A stretch of DNA of 64,000 nucleotides from Natronorubrum tibetense GA33 (GTDB lineage Archaea > Halobacteriota > Halobacteria > Halobacteriales > Natrialbaceae). How positions within the stretch are numbered: the first letter of the stretch is position 1; each line of letters begins with the position of its first letter. The position numbers and the translations under genes are program-made. The notes under the pieces are model-generated. The model ran no database searches, was not told the origin of the DNA, and saw only the letters and a program-made list of their open reading frames with translations. The stretch is taken from assembly GCF_000383975.1 (NCBI RefSeq), contig NZ_KB913017.1, positions 1,215,001-1,279,000 of the forward strand. Reading direction: 5' to 3'. Of this stretch, positions 53,700 to 62,099 are shown one piece after another.

Positions 53700-54527
53700 T
53701 CAGCGGACCACGGGCGCGGCGACATCGCCGATCGTCTCGACCGACGCGCGGACGTGGTCGCCCGGATCGATCGGCTCCGCGCCGGGCGTGCCCGTACTGA
53801 ACAGGTCGCCGGGCTTCAGCGTCATGACGTCGGAGTGGAACGAGACGATCTCGCGGGGCGGGAACAGCATGTTCCGGACCTCGTTTTCCGCCGCGACTCG
53901 ATCGTCGACGATCGTCTGCACCGTCAACTCCTCGAATGCGAGCGGGTCCTCGGGGACCGCGATCGCCGGGCCGACGACGAGAAACGAGTCGAAACTCTTC
54001 GCCCGCGTCAGGAATCGCGGGTTGCGCTGGAGGATGTCCTCCGCGGTCATGTCGATGACCGGCAGGTAGCCGGCGACCACGTCGTCGACCGCGTCCTCAT
54101 CGACGTTCCGACATGCTCGTCCCATCAGCACCGCGAGTTCGGCCTCAGCCGTCACCCTGCTACTCTGCTCGACCGGCGGGAGCCGAATGGGGCCGCCCGG
54201 CCCCGTGACGGCGTTGTTCGGCTTCATGAAGCTCGCCGGCTCGTCGGGCCGTTGCTCGTCGAGGTCGCCGGCGTGTTCGGCGTAGTTCAGCCCGATGCCC
54301 CAGAGTTTCCCGAATCGCTCGAGCGGCGGCCCGAACTGGACGTGCGCCGAATCGATCCGGTCGGCCGGCACCGCGTCCACGTCGGGGAGCGTCCCCGCCG
54401 CAGCGCGCGGGAGCGCGTCCCGGACGGTCTCGAGGTCCGGTGCGGCCGCCGAGAGCGGGACGAACCCCTCCTCGTCGCCGAGGAGCGGACGCCCGTCGGT
54501 CGTACGTGCCAGGTACTGCACGGTCAC
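53700..54527 (-). CDS. Fumarylacetoacetate-hydrolase-family protein
   Basis: A 275-residue FAH-superfamily enzyme that hydrolyses or rearranges acylpyruvate-type compounds using a Mg-dependent site. Core motifs are LWGIGLNYAEHAGD, FMKPNNAVTGPGGPI, ELAVLMGRACRNVDED, GYLPVIDMTAED and GDLFSTGTPGA. In the haloarchaeal diketo-hydrolase route a relative cleaves 2,4-diketo-3-deoxy-rhamnonate; the SDR and dehydratases nearby fit such a role. The GTG start at 54527 overlaps the upstream cupin stop (GTGA); GTG 54521 is an alternative. Confidence 0.88.
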   Translation of the reverse strand: MTVQYLARTTDGRPLLGDEEGFVPLSAAAPDLETVRDALPRAAAGTLPDVDAVPADRIDSAHVQFGPPLERFGKLWGIGLNYAEHAGDLDEQRPDEPASFMKPNNAVTGPGGPIRLPPVEQSSRVTAEAELAVLMGRACRNVDEDAVDDVVAGYLPVIDMTAEDILQRNPRFLTRAKSFDSFLVVGPAIAVPEDPLAFEELTVQTIVDDRVAAENEVRNMLFPPREIVSFHSDVMTLKPGDLFSTGTPGAEPIDPGDHVRASVETIGDVAAPVVR

Positions 54528-54874
54528 TCCTCGCGATCCGTCCAGAAGTCGAACGAGCGGCCGGGCGCGAACACGTCGAGCCCGACGGCCAGTTCGTCGC
54601 CGGTGTTCTCGACCCGGTGGGGTTCGTCGGACTCGAGCAGGACGGAGTCGTACCGCTCGAGGGTCACTGACTCGCCGTCGTCGGTCGTGACCGTGAGCTC
54701 GCCCTCGAGGCAGAGACAGACCTGCTCGTTCTCGTGGTCGTGCATCGGCGAGCTGTGGCCCGGCGGTTTCTCGAACCACTCGAAGGAGAACTGGTCACTG
54801 CCGGCCATCGAGACGCGCCGCCACCCCTTGTCGGGCTCGTACGTCTCCGCATCGTCGAAGTCGACCGGTTTCAT
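54524..54874 (-). CDS. Cupin, middle gene of an SDR-cupin-FAH operon
   Basis: A 116-residue cupin. Motif 1 is PPGHSSPMHDHENEQVCLCL with its His ligands, motif 2 is SDEPHRVENTGDELA. Its ATG overlaps the SDR stop by four bases and its TGA overlaps the FAH start, so the three are translationally coupled. It could be a sugar-acid isomerase such as KdgF-like uronate cyclisation enzymes, an inference from context. Confidence 0.85.
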   Translation of the reverse strand: MKPVDFDDAETYEPDKGWRRVSMAGSDQFSFEWFEKPPGHSSPMHDHENEQVCLCLEGELTVTTDDGESVTLERYDSVLLESDEPHRVENTGDELAVGLDVFAPGRSFDFWTDREE

Positions 54875-55656
54875 AGGTTCGCCCCCGTAGAGCCACCGTC
54901 GATCAGGACGCTCTCGCCGTTAATGTAGCCCGACACTGGCGAGGAGAGGAACGCGACGGTGTTGCCGAGTTCCATCGGATCGCCGACCCGCTCGAGCGGG
55001 TTGCTCGCCCAGTCGTCCAGGCCCTCCTCGTAGGAGTCGTAGTCGCCCCGGTCGACGGCCTGAGTGACGAGGTCTTCGATGCGTTCGGTCTCGTGCGGGC
55101 CGGGGAGGACCGCGTTGGTTCGGACGTCGGGAGCGAACTCCTTCGAGAGCGTCTTCTCGAGGCCGATGACGCTCATACGGACGGAGTTCGAGAGCACCAG
55201 ACTGTCGATGGCCTCCTTGACGCTTCGGGAGGTGATGTTCACGATCGTCCCCTCGCCCTCGCGCAGATAGGGCTCGGCCTCGCGGGCGAGTCGGACGACG
55301 CTCATCACGAGCAGGTCGTAGGCCTGATACCAGTCGTCGTCGTCGGTGTCCAGGAACGGCCCCGACGGCGGACCGCCGGCGCTCGTCACGAGGTGGTCGA
55401 TCCCGCCGAACTCGTCGACGGTCGTCTCGATCAGCGTCTCGATGTCGCCCTCGTTCGTGAGGTCGCCCTGCTGGGCGACGACGTCACCCGCTGCGACGTC
55501 TTCGATCTCCGCTTTCGCATCCTCGAGTCGGTCCTCGTCGCGACCGTTGATGACGACGTTCGCGCCCTCCCGTGCGAGGGCCTTCGCCGAGGCCTTCCCC
55601 AGGCCGCTCGAGGAGGCTGTGACGAGCGCTACGTTGTCGGTGAGTTGTAAGTCCAT
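54871..55656 (-). CDS. Divergent SDR lacking the catalytic Tyr and Lys
   Basis: A 261-residue SDR-fold protein with cofactor motif VTASSSGLG (residues 12-20) and TSAGG in place of NNAG. The catalytic Ser is kept (NITSRSV), but where YxxxK is expected the sequence reads LSNSVRMSV, so the Tyr is replaced by Leu or Ser and the Lys by Arg. A recognised divergent FabG-like clade has this pattern; its chemistry is unclear. It is first gene of the SDR-cupin-FAH operon; a T-rich box (AACTTTTTTGAG, minus strand) lies about 30 bases upstream. Confidence 0.9.
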   Translation of the reverse strand: MDLQLTDNVALVTASSSGLGKASAKALAREGANVVINGRDEDRLEDAKAEIEDVAAGDVVAQQGDLTNEGDIETLIETTVDEFGGIDHLVTSAGGPPSGPFLDTDDDDWYQAYDLLVMSVVRLAREAEPYLREGEGTIVNITSRSVKEAIDSLVLSNSVRMSVIGLEKTLSKEFAPDVRTNAVLPGPHETERIEDLVTQAVDRGDYDSYEEGLDDWASNPLERVGDPMELGNTVAFLSSPVSGYINGESVLIDGGSTGANL

Positions 55657-55830
55657 CTCGTCCGTAACCCCAGAGGAGAAACTCAAAAAAGTTTGGTGTT
55701 GCGGTAAGGGTCTGGGTCGGGCCGGTCCGCCGGAACCGTCCGTGAGTCGGCCTCGCACGAACGAACTCATCGCTGACGCGGAGCAGACGCACACTCGTTG
55801 CGACCGGCTCGGCGATCACCCCACAGACAA

Positions 55831-55845
55831 TTCCGTATAGTGGAA
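55831..55845. promoter_or_regulatory. Putative IclR operator, site 1
   Basis: TTCCGTATAGTGGAA, an imperfect palindrome of the form TTCC-N7-GGAA, in the 490-base gene-free region between the SDR operon and the second IclR gene. A near-identical site lies at 56099-56113, and an inverted arrangement CGGAA-N6-TTCCG at 56018-56033. No gene is seen elsewhere in this region. Confidence 0.5.
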
Positions 55846-56098
55846 TGTGGTCCTCGTAAATAGCAACACTCTCTACCGTACCGCGTCTTCCACTGCCCTC
55901 GAGTCGGCTATTGGCCGTACCGCTACCGTGTGGGACGATCGGTTCGTAAATTACAACCATATGAATGTAATCTCGGATTCGCGCACCCTGAGTTCGACGC
56001 AAAAATCTCCCACAGTACGGAATCCAGTTTCCGCGTTCGAGCGGCCGTGAGTCGTTCGATGTACCGATACACACCGAGCGACCAGCTACAGAACGACC

Positions 56099-56120
56099 TT
56101 CCGTATGGTGGAATTTATAA
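56099..56120 (+). promoter_or_regulatory. Putative IclR operator, site 2, abutting a TATA box
   Basis: TTCCGTATGGTGGAA (56099-56113) runs straight into TTTATAA (56114-56120), which lies about 27 bases before the IclR start ATG. The operator would cover the BRE position, fitting autorepression. Confidence 0.55.
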
Positions 56121-56143
56121 CCCGAGTGCTCGTGTGTGCACGT

Positions 56144-56938
56144 ATGACAGACGACAACGCTAATCGGATCGGGAGCACGAAGACGAGCTTCGAAATCGTC
56201 CACGCGCTCCAGGAGAACGGCCCCTCCCGGCTCTCCGAGGTCGCCGACCAGCTCGAGTTGACGGAGAGTACTACCCATCGGCATCTGAGCACGCTTTGCG
56301 ACCTCAGGTACGTCTCGCGCCGGGGAGAGCTGTACCAGATCGGTCTCCGCTTCGCCCGGTTGGGCCGAGCCGCCCAGACGCGGGATCCGGCCTACCTGAT
56401 GGCAAAACCCCACGTCCAGAACCTGGCCGAAGAGACCCACGAGCGGGCGCAGTTCGTCGTCGAGGATCACGGTCTCGGCATCTATCTCTACTTAGAAACC
56501 GGCAGCAACGCCGTCCGGGCGGGGTTCGGCATCGGTCGACAGATCCACCTGCACTGCTCGTCCGCCGGCAAGTCGATTCTCGCACAGTACTCGCGAGACC
56601 GCGTCGATGCGATTCTCGACCGGTGGGGGTTTCCGTCTCACACCGAGAACACGATCACCGATCGCGATGCGTTTTACGAGGAACTCGAGCGTGTCCGTGA
56701 CCGCGGCGTCGCCTTCAACCGCGAAGAACACGTCCACGGACTCAACGGGACTGCGGTGCCAGTCAAGCAGGAGGGAGAGGTGCTCGGCGCGCTCGCCGTC
56801 GCGGGACCCTCCCATCGGCTAAACGGCGAGCAACTCGAGGTGGACGTTCCCGACCGGTTGCTCGCGGCCGCGAACGAACTCGAGTTGAACATCACCTACT
56901 CGTCGCCGGACAGCGCGGACGACCACGTGGTTGAGTGA
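56144..56938 (+). CDS. IclR-family transcriptional regulator, second copy
   Basis: A 264-residue regulator with winged HTH (residues about 10-70; SRLSEVADQLELTESTTHRH) and IclR effector domain (THERAQFVVEDHGLGIYLYL ... IHLHCSSAGKSILAQY ... FNREEHVHGLNGTAVPVKQ). It is related to but clearly distinct from the first IclR. It lies amid the SDR-cupin-FAH, LarA and dehydratase genes, its likely targets. ATG 56144 is chosen over the longer frame because the TATA box at 56114 dictates a leaderless start. Its TGA is the first base triplet of a palindromic repeat. Confidence 0.92.
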   Translation: MTDDNANRIGSTKTSFEIVHALQENGPSRLSEVADQLELTESTTHRHLSTLCDLRYVSRRGELYQIGLRFARLGRAAQTRDPAYLMAKPHVQNLAEETHERAQFVVEDHGLGIYLYLETGSNAVRAGFGIGRQIHLHCSSAGKSILAQYSRDRVDAILDRWGFPSHTENTITDRDAFYEELERVRDRGVAFNREEHVHGLNGTAVPVKQEGEVLGALAVAGPSHRLNGEQLEVDVPDRLLAAANELELNITYSSPDSADDHVVE

Positions 56939-57020
56939 TACAGATTACTGTACCGATTTACCGGCGCAACCGCCGCCGGATCGCGGTTGCGCCGGAAATG
57001 ACTTACAGTAAACCGTATGA
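56936..57020. repeat. Palindromic MITE-like repeat, copy D (best preserved)
   Basis: Begins TGATACAGATTACTGTACCG, where TGA is the IclR stop, then arm CCGGCGCAACCGC (56961-56973), opposite arm GCGGTTGCGCCGG (56983-56995) and AAATGACTTACAGTAAACCG with TATGA. The whole 85-base unit is nearly a full palindrome. It fills the convergent gap before the LarA-family gene stop. Confidence 0.9.
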
Positions 57021-57023
57021 GCG

Positions 57024-58325
57024 TCACTCGAACGACGCCGTTCCGTCGTCGAAGGCGAGTTGCTCGCGCTCGAGCACGGAGACCGACTCCCCGAGATCGG
57101 AGAGCAACGCTTCTGAAACGCGGAACTCGGCGAGATCGGTCGTGTTTTCGATCCACGCGACCCGAACCGTCTCGGGATCGTACCCGCCGAGGGCGTTCAG
57201 CGCGACCCGGAGCGCGAGTTCGTCGTCCGGGACGACGGCGGGAAGCTTCGCCTTGGAGAGCGAGCCGCTCGTCAGCGCGTTCGCGTAGGTTTTCTTCAGA
57301 TCGAGCTGTTCGACCGCCGCTCGTCGGGTAATATCCGCCAGCCCGATGCCGTTCCCGTTCCCACTCGTCGCCTCGGTAAGCCCGCGGGCGTAGATCAGAT
57401 CGATCGACGGCGTCTCCGGATCCGGCGCGTTGAGAACGCGGTACCGGCCGATCACGTTCGTATCCATTCCCGCCCCGGAGATCTCCTTCCCGAGTTCGTC
57501 GACGACGAGGAGGTCGATATCGTCGACCGGCAGCGTCGCCATCTCCTCGCGCGCCCGCTCCAGCAGGGCCGGCTCGCGTCGCTCGAGCGACGGCCCGTCG
57601 ATCGCCTCGATCGCCCCGATCTCCTCGTGGAAGTTCTCCACGAGCGCGAGCCCGCCGAGCAGCGGCACGGAATCTCTGATGGCTTCGACCAACGACTCGA
57701 TAGTCGGCACGTAGCCGCGGTCGAGCGCCGTCGAGTGAAACGCCTGCGCGCCCCGCTGTTTGCCGAGGCCGACCGCGAGCATCTTGCAGAGCCCGCTCTC
57801 GAGCGACCCGGTGAAGTTCGTGTGCGGCTTGACGCGATTGATCACCAGCACGGCGTCCGCCGCGAGCGCGGCGCTCGAGAAGTAGACCGGCGTCGTCGCC
57901 CCGTCAACGTCGACCGCGTCGAGTTTCTCGACATCCATCCGCGCATCGATCGGGGCACCGACGTACTCCTCGGTGAGATCCAGCGCGGCGAGGATCTCGC
58001 GCTGACCCTCGGGGGTCGCACCGCCGTGACTGCCCATCGCGGGGACGACAACGGGTTCGAACCCTCGGTCTTCGATGTACGAGACCGTCTCGGCCGTGAT
58101 ATCGGCGATCCGGTGGATACCCCTGCTTCCGACCCCCACGGCAATCGTTGCGCCGGACTCGAGGTCATCGAACGCGAGTCGGTCCAGTTCCGAGCGCGTC
58201 GTCGACAGCGGATCGGAGAGCGTGCTCGTCGGCGGGTCATAACTGACGCGTGCGAACGACGGGGAGCCCTGTGGCTCGATGAGCGGTCCGATGTCGTCCC
58301 GGTCGGGAAAGTCCATACGCGACAT
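57024..58325 (-). CDS. LarA-family (DUF2088) protein, candidate 2-hydroxy acid racemase
   Basis: A 433-residue protein. The N-terminal lactate-racemase domain keeps the likely cofactor ligands of LarA: H100 (MGSHGGATPEGQ), H168 (NRVKPHTNF), K181 (ESGLCKML) and H197 (GAQAFHST). The H-to-K spacing is a few residues longer than in LarA. LarA uses a nickel-pincer cofactor made by LarB, LarC and LarE, none of which is in this window. LarA homologues act on lactate, malate and sugar acids. It is divergent from the first dehydratase gene. Confidence 0.82.
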   Translation of the reverse strand: MSRMDFPDRDDIGPLIEPQGSPSFARVSYDPPTSTLSDPLSTTRSELDRLAFDDLESGATIAVGVGSRGIHRIADITAETVSYIEDRGFEPVVVPAMGSHGGATPEGQREILAALDLTEEYVGAPIDARMDVEKLDAVDVDGATTPVYFSSAALAADAVLVINRVKPHTNFTGSLESGLCKMLAVGLGKQRGAQAFHSTALDRGYVPTIESLVEAIRDSVPLLGGLALVENFHEEIGAIEAIDGPSLERREPALLERAREEMATLPVDDIDLLVVDELGKEISGAGMDTNVIGRYRVLNAPDPETPSIDLIYARGLTEATSGNGNGIGLADITRRAAVEQLDLKKTYANALTSGSLSKAKLPAVVPDDELALRVALNALGGYDPETVRVAWIENTTDLAEFRVSEALLSDLGESVSVLEREQLAFDDGTASFE

Positions 58326-58406
58326 AGCGGGACCGGCGTGTTAATTCCTCTGAGCGAAAGTTGCCGATAGCTGAAATAATTTACATACACTCGTTCGTGA
58401 CCGAGT

Positions 58407-59519
58407 ATGGAGATCGACCACGTCGAGTCACTTCCAGTCGCGATCCCGCTCGAAAAGCCGGTCTCTTTCTCCAATAGAACGCTCACATATCGCGATCACG
58501 CGATTACGTACGTTCGAACCGAGAGCGGACTCGAAGGCGTCGGCTACTCGCTCGGCTACGAAGGCGCGGACCTGATCGCCGAGGCGGTGGAATCGCTGCT
58601 CGAGCCGATGCTCGTCGGCGAAGACCCGCGGGACACCGAACGACTGTGGCGGGAGATGTACGACGGGACGGTCCAGATCGGTCGGTCGGGGCTGCTCCTT
58701 CGGGCCATCTCCACCATCGATATCGCACTCTGGGATATCAAGGCGAAAGCCGCTGAACAGCCGCTGTACAAGCTTCTCGGGGGCCACGCCGACGCGGTAC
58801 CGGCCTACGCGAGCGGCGGCTACTACCGCGACGAGAAGGGCCACGAGGGACTGCGCGACGAACTGCGGCGCTACGTGGACGAGGGGCACGACGTCGTCAA
58901 GATGAAGGTCGGACGACGGTCGGTCTCCGAGGAACGGGCGCGCGTCGCGGCCGCTCGCGACGAGATCGGGGACGACCGAACGCTGTTGCTCGACGCGAAC
59001 GGTGTTTGGTCGACAGCGACGGAGGCCATCCGGGCCTGCCGCGCGTTCGAACCGTACGATCCATATTTCATCGAAGAGCCCGTGATGATCGATAGCGTCG
59101 AGGCGATGGCCACCGTCAACGACGCGATCCCGTACCCGGTCGCGACCGGCGAACTCGAGGGGCCGCGATACGACTTCGAACGGCTGTACAGCGACGGCGC
59201 CGCGGACGTGCTCCAGCCCGATGCCACCGTCTGTGGCGGCATCACCGAGTGGCTTAAGATCGCCCATCACGCGGCGGCTCTCGACGTACCGATCGCTCCC
59301 CACTACAACTGGAACCTGCACGCGTCGCTGGTCGGTGCGATCGAGAACGCCCTCTGGGGGGAGTACTTCTACCGCGATATGGACGTAAAGGTCTTCGACG
59401 ACATCGTCGAAGAGCCGCTCCGTCCGGACGACAGCGGCGTAATTTCGCTCCCAGAGGAGCCGGGCCACGGCGTACGGCTAGACGAGACCGCGATCGAGCG
59501 GTTCCGAGCGGACGGCTGA
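58407..59519 (+). CDS. Enolase-superfamily dehydratase/racemase, first copy
   Basis: A 370-residue mandelate-racemase/muconate-lactonising type enzyme abstracting the alpha-proton of a carboxylate. The capping domain (1-120) has LPVAIPLEKPVSFSNR. The barrel shows KMKVGRRSVSEERARV with KxK, metal ligands in LLLDANGVWS, FIEEPVMIDS and ATGELEG, and a base His in IAPHYNWNLHAS. An AATAATTTAC box about 30 bases upstream supports ATG 58407. Substrate probably a sugar acid such as rhamnonate or fuconate; unproven. Confidence 0.88.
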   Translation: MEIDHVESLPVAIPLEKPVSFSNRTLTYRDHAITYVRTESGLEGVGYSLGYEGADLIAEAVESLLEPMLVGEDPRDTERLWREMYDGTVQIGRSGLLLRAISTIDIALWDIKAKAAEQPLYKLLGGHADAVPAYASGGYYRDEKGHEGLRDELRRYVDEGHDVVKMKVGRRSVSEERARVAAARDEIGDDRTLLLDANGVWSTATEAIRACRAFEPYDPYFIEEPVMIDSVEAMATVNDAIPYPVATGELEGPRYDFERLYSDGAADVLQPDATVCGGITEWLKIAHHAAALDVPIAPHYNWNLHASLVGAIENALWGEYFYRDMDVKVFDDIVEEPLRPDDSGVISLPEEPGHGVRLDETAIERFRADG

Positions 59520-59547
59520 CACCGAATCAACCGAGACACCAGTACAC

Positions 59548-60765
59548 ATGAAAGATTACTCAAACCAGATCACGAACCGAGACGAGAGCCGCGACGTCAA
59601 AATTACGGACATCAACACCTGCGTCGTCGAGGGGAACTTCGAGTGGAACCTGATCACAGTCGAGACCGACGCCGGCGTCACCGGCATCGGCGAATCCTAT
59701 CGGGGCGGCGGCGTCCCCGAACTCGTCGAGTACACCAAGCGGTTCCTGATCGGCGAGAACCCCCTCGACGTCGAGCGACTCTACAGACAGATTATCCAGG
59801 AGATGTCGGGCCACGGCGGGACGACTGGCAAGGTCGTCACCGCCGCCTCCGGCATCGAGATCGCGCTGTGGGACGCGGCCGGAAAGCTCCTCGACCTCCC
59901 GGTCTATCAACTCCTCGGCGGGAAGTTCCGCGACGAGGTCCGGATCTACTGTGACTGTCACGCCGGCGAGGCCTACGCCGTCGAGGACGGCTCTACGGAG
60001 TACGCCACCGCAGAGGCCTACTCGCCGGCGGCGTACGCCAACGAGGCCCGACGCGTCGTCGACATGGGCTTTACCGCGCTCAAATTTGATCTCGACCTCG
60101 AGATGGACAACGATCCCGATCCGTTCAACGGTCGCCTCACCAACGGAGCGATCGAACACAAACGCGAGATCGTCGAAGCCGTTCGCGAAGAAATCGGCTA
60201 CGACGTCGATCTCGCCTTCGACTGTCACTGGGACTACTCCGTCGAGAGCGCGAAACGGCTCGCCTACAAGCTCCGGGAGTACGATCTGATGTGGCTCGAG
60301 GACCTGATCCCGCCGGAGAACATGGCCGCCCAGACGGAAGTCACCAAGGCGACGAAGACGCCCGTTGCGACCGGCGAGAACCGGTTCCGGGTGCACGAAC
60401 TCTCCGAACTGATCTACGACCACGGCGTCGACATCGTAACGCCGGACCCGACGACCGTCGGCGGGCTCACAGAGACGATGCGCATCGCCGACCGCGCCGA
60501 GGAGAACTACATGCCCATCTCGCCGCACAACGTCTGCAGTCCGGTCGGGACGATGGCCTGCGTCCACCTTGGAGCCGCCATCCCGAACTTCGACCTCCTC
60601 GAGTACCACGCCCTCGAGGTCGACTGGTGGGACGATCTGATCAAGCGGGACGAACCGCTCATTCAGGACGGTTACATCGAGGTGCCCGAGACGCCGGGCA
60701 TCGGCGTCGAACTGGACGAAGACGTGGTCGAAGCGCACGCGCTCGACGGGACGACGACGTTCTGA
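59548..60765 (+). CDS. Enolase-superfamily sugar-acid dehydratase, second copy
   Basis: A 405-residue enzyme close to galactonate/gluconate-type dehydratases. The capping domain contains VTGIGESYRGGG and EMSGHGGTTGKVV; the barrel contains FTALKFDLDLEMD, metal ligands in DLAFDCHWDYS, LMWLEDLIPPEN and VATGENRF, and the SPHNVCSPVGTMA segment with the catalytic His. It is 28 bases after the first dehydratase and clearly an operon partner; the two are not close duplicates (about 30% similar by eye). Confidence 0.9.
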   Translation: MKDYSNQITNRDESRDVKITDINTCVVEGNFEWNLITVETDAGVTGIGESYRGGGVPELVEYTKRFLIGENPLDVERLYRQIIQEMSGHGGTTGKVVTAASGIEIALWDAAGKLLDLPVYQLLGGKFRDEVRIYCDCHAGEAYAVEDGSTEYATAEAYSPAAYANEARRVVDMGFTALKFDLDLEMDNDPDPFNGRLTNGAIEHKREIVEAVREEIGYDVDLAFDCHWDYSVESAKRLAYKLREYDLMWLEDLIPPENMAAQTEVTKATKTPVATGENRFRVHELSELIYDHGVDIVTPDPTTVGGLTETMRIADRAEENYMPISPHNVCSPVGTMACVHLGAAIPNFDLLEYHALEVDWWDDLIKRDEPLIQDGYIEVPETPGIGVELDEDVVEAHALDGTTTF

Positions 60766-60829
60766 CCGGTCACCGCACCGATACGGGCGAATGCATGGAT
60801 TTACGTCGCTATCCGCGAGAGGTAGCCCC

Positions 60830-62008
60830 ATGACATCAACTTCGACGGCCCCGCTGGACGGCGTTCGCGTGATCGACTGTACGCAGATGCTCTCCGGACC
60901 GTTCGCGACGCAACTGCTCGCAGATCTCGGTGCGGACATCGTCAAGATCGAGCGCCCGAACCGGGGCGATATTACCCGCAGCGTCGGCCCGAACGTCGGC
61001 GACTCGGAGATCACCGCCTACTTCGCGTCGCTGAACCGCGGCAAACGAAGCGTCGAACTGGACCTGTCGACTGCGGACGGCGCCGCCGCCCTCGAAGCGC
61101 TCGTCGAGACGGCGGACGTCCTCGTCGAGAACTACCGACCCGGGACGATGGCAAAGTGGGGACTGGGATACGACGACCTGCGAACGGTGCGCGAGGATCT
61201 CGTCTACTGTTCGATCTCGGGCTTCCTCGAGGGACCGTACCGCGATCTTCCGGCCTTCGACATGGTGGCTCAGGCGCTGAGCGGCAGTATGAGCATTACC
61301 GGGGAGGCCGACGGGTCGCCGGCGCGTCCGGGCATTCCGATCGGCGACATCTGTGCGGGGATGTACGCCGTCATCGGAATTACGACGGCGCTGTACGACG
61401 GCGCCGGCCAGTACATCGACGTGCCGATGTTCGAGGGGCTGGTGTCGTGGCTCACCGAGCGGGCGGGACGGACGTTCGTCACCGACGAACCGTATCCGCG
61501 CCAGGGAACCGTCCATCCGACGCTCGCACCGTACCGGACGTTCGAGACGGCCGACGGCTGGTTCGCGGTCGCGATCGGCAGCGACGGTACCTGGCAATCC
61601 CTCTGTGACGCGCTCGAGCGTCCCGACCTCGCGGCCGACGATCGATTCGAAACGAACAACGAGCGCGTCGCCCACCGGGAGGCGCTGACGGCCGAACTCG
61701 TCCCGGCGTTCGAACGGCGGACGAACGACGAGTGGTTCGACCTGTTCCGCGATTACGGGATTCCCGGTGCCCCGGTCAAGGATACGCGCGAGGTGTTCGA
61801 AGACGAGCACCTCCGGGCGAGCGGCGTCCTCTCCGACCTCGAAATCGACGGCGTCGAACTCCCGTTTCCCGTCTGTCCGATCGCGTTTTCCGGATCGACG
61901 ACCCAGTCGGGGCACGAACCGCCACGGCTCGGCGAGCACACAGTTCCCGTCCTCTCGGAGTCACTTCCGGACGAGACGGTAGCTGCGATTCTCGAGCGGC
62001 GCGAGTGA
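60830..62008 (+). CDS. CaiB/BaiF-family CoA-transferase
   Basis: A 392-residue class III CoA-transferase moving CoA between acids through an aspartyl thioester. Features are LDGVRVIDCTQMLSGPFATQLLADLGADIVKIE, SLNRGKRSVELDLS, YRPGTMAKWGLGYDDL, the catalytic Asp in PAFDMVAQALSG and GIPGAPVKDT near the end. It starts 65 bases after the second dehydratase, so the cluster may convert a dehydrated or cleaved hydroxy acid to a CoA ester. ATG 60830 is the family start. Confidence 0.92.
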   Translation: MTSTSTAPLDGVRVIDCTQMLSGPFATQLLADLGADIVKIERPNRGDITRSVGPNVGDSEITAYFASLNRGKRSVELDLSTADGAAALEALVETADVLVENYRPGTMAKWGLGYDDLRTVREDLVYCSISGFLEGPYRDLPAFDMVAQALSGSMSITGEADGSPARPGIPIGDICAGMYAVIGITTALYDGAGQYIDVPMFEGLVSWLTERAGRTFVTDEPYPRQGTVHPTLAPYRTFETADGWFAVAIGSDGTWQSLCDALERPDLAADDRFETNNERVAHREALTAELVPAFERRTNDEWFDLFRDYGIPGAPVKDTREVFEDEHLRASGVLSDLEIDGVELPFPVCPIAFSGSTTQSGHEPPRLGEHTVPVLSESLPDETVAAILERRE

Positions 62009-62099
62009 CTGCTACATTTTCGTCGCGAGCGCACTGGAAACCGCGGGTTGACCTGATGACCCGTCCCGAGGAAAAACGGAGAGCGGCGCGGAACCGAAA

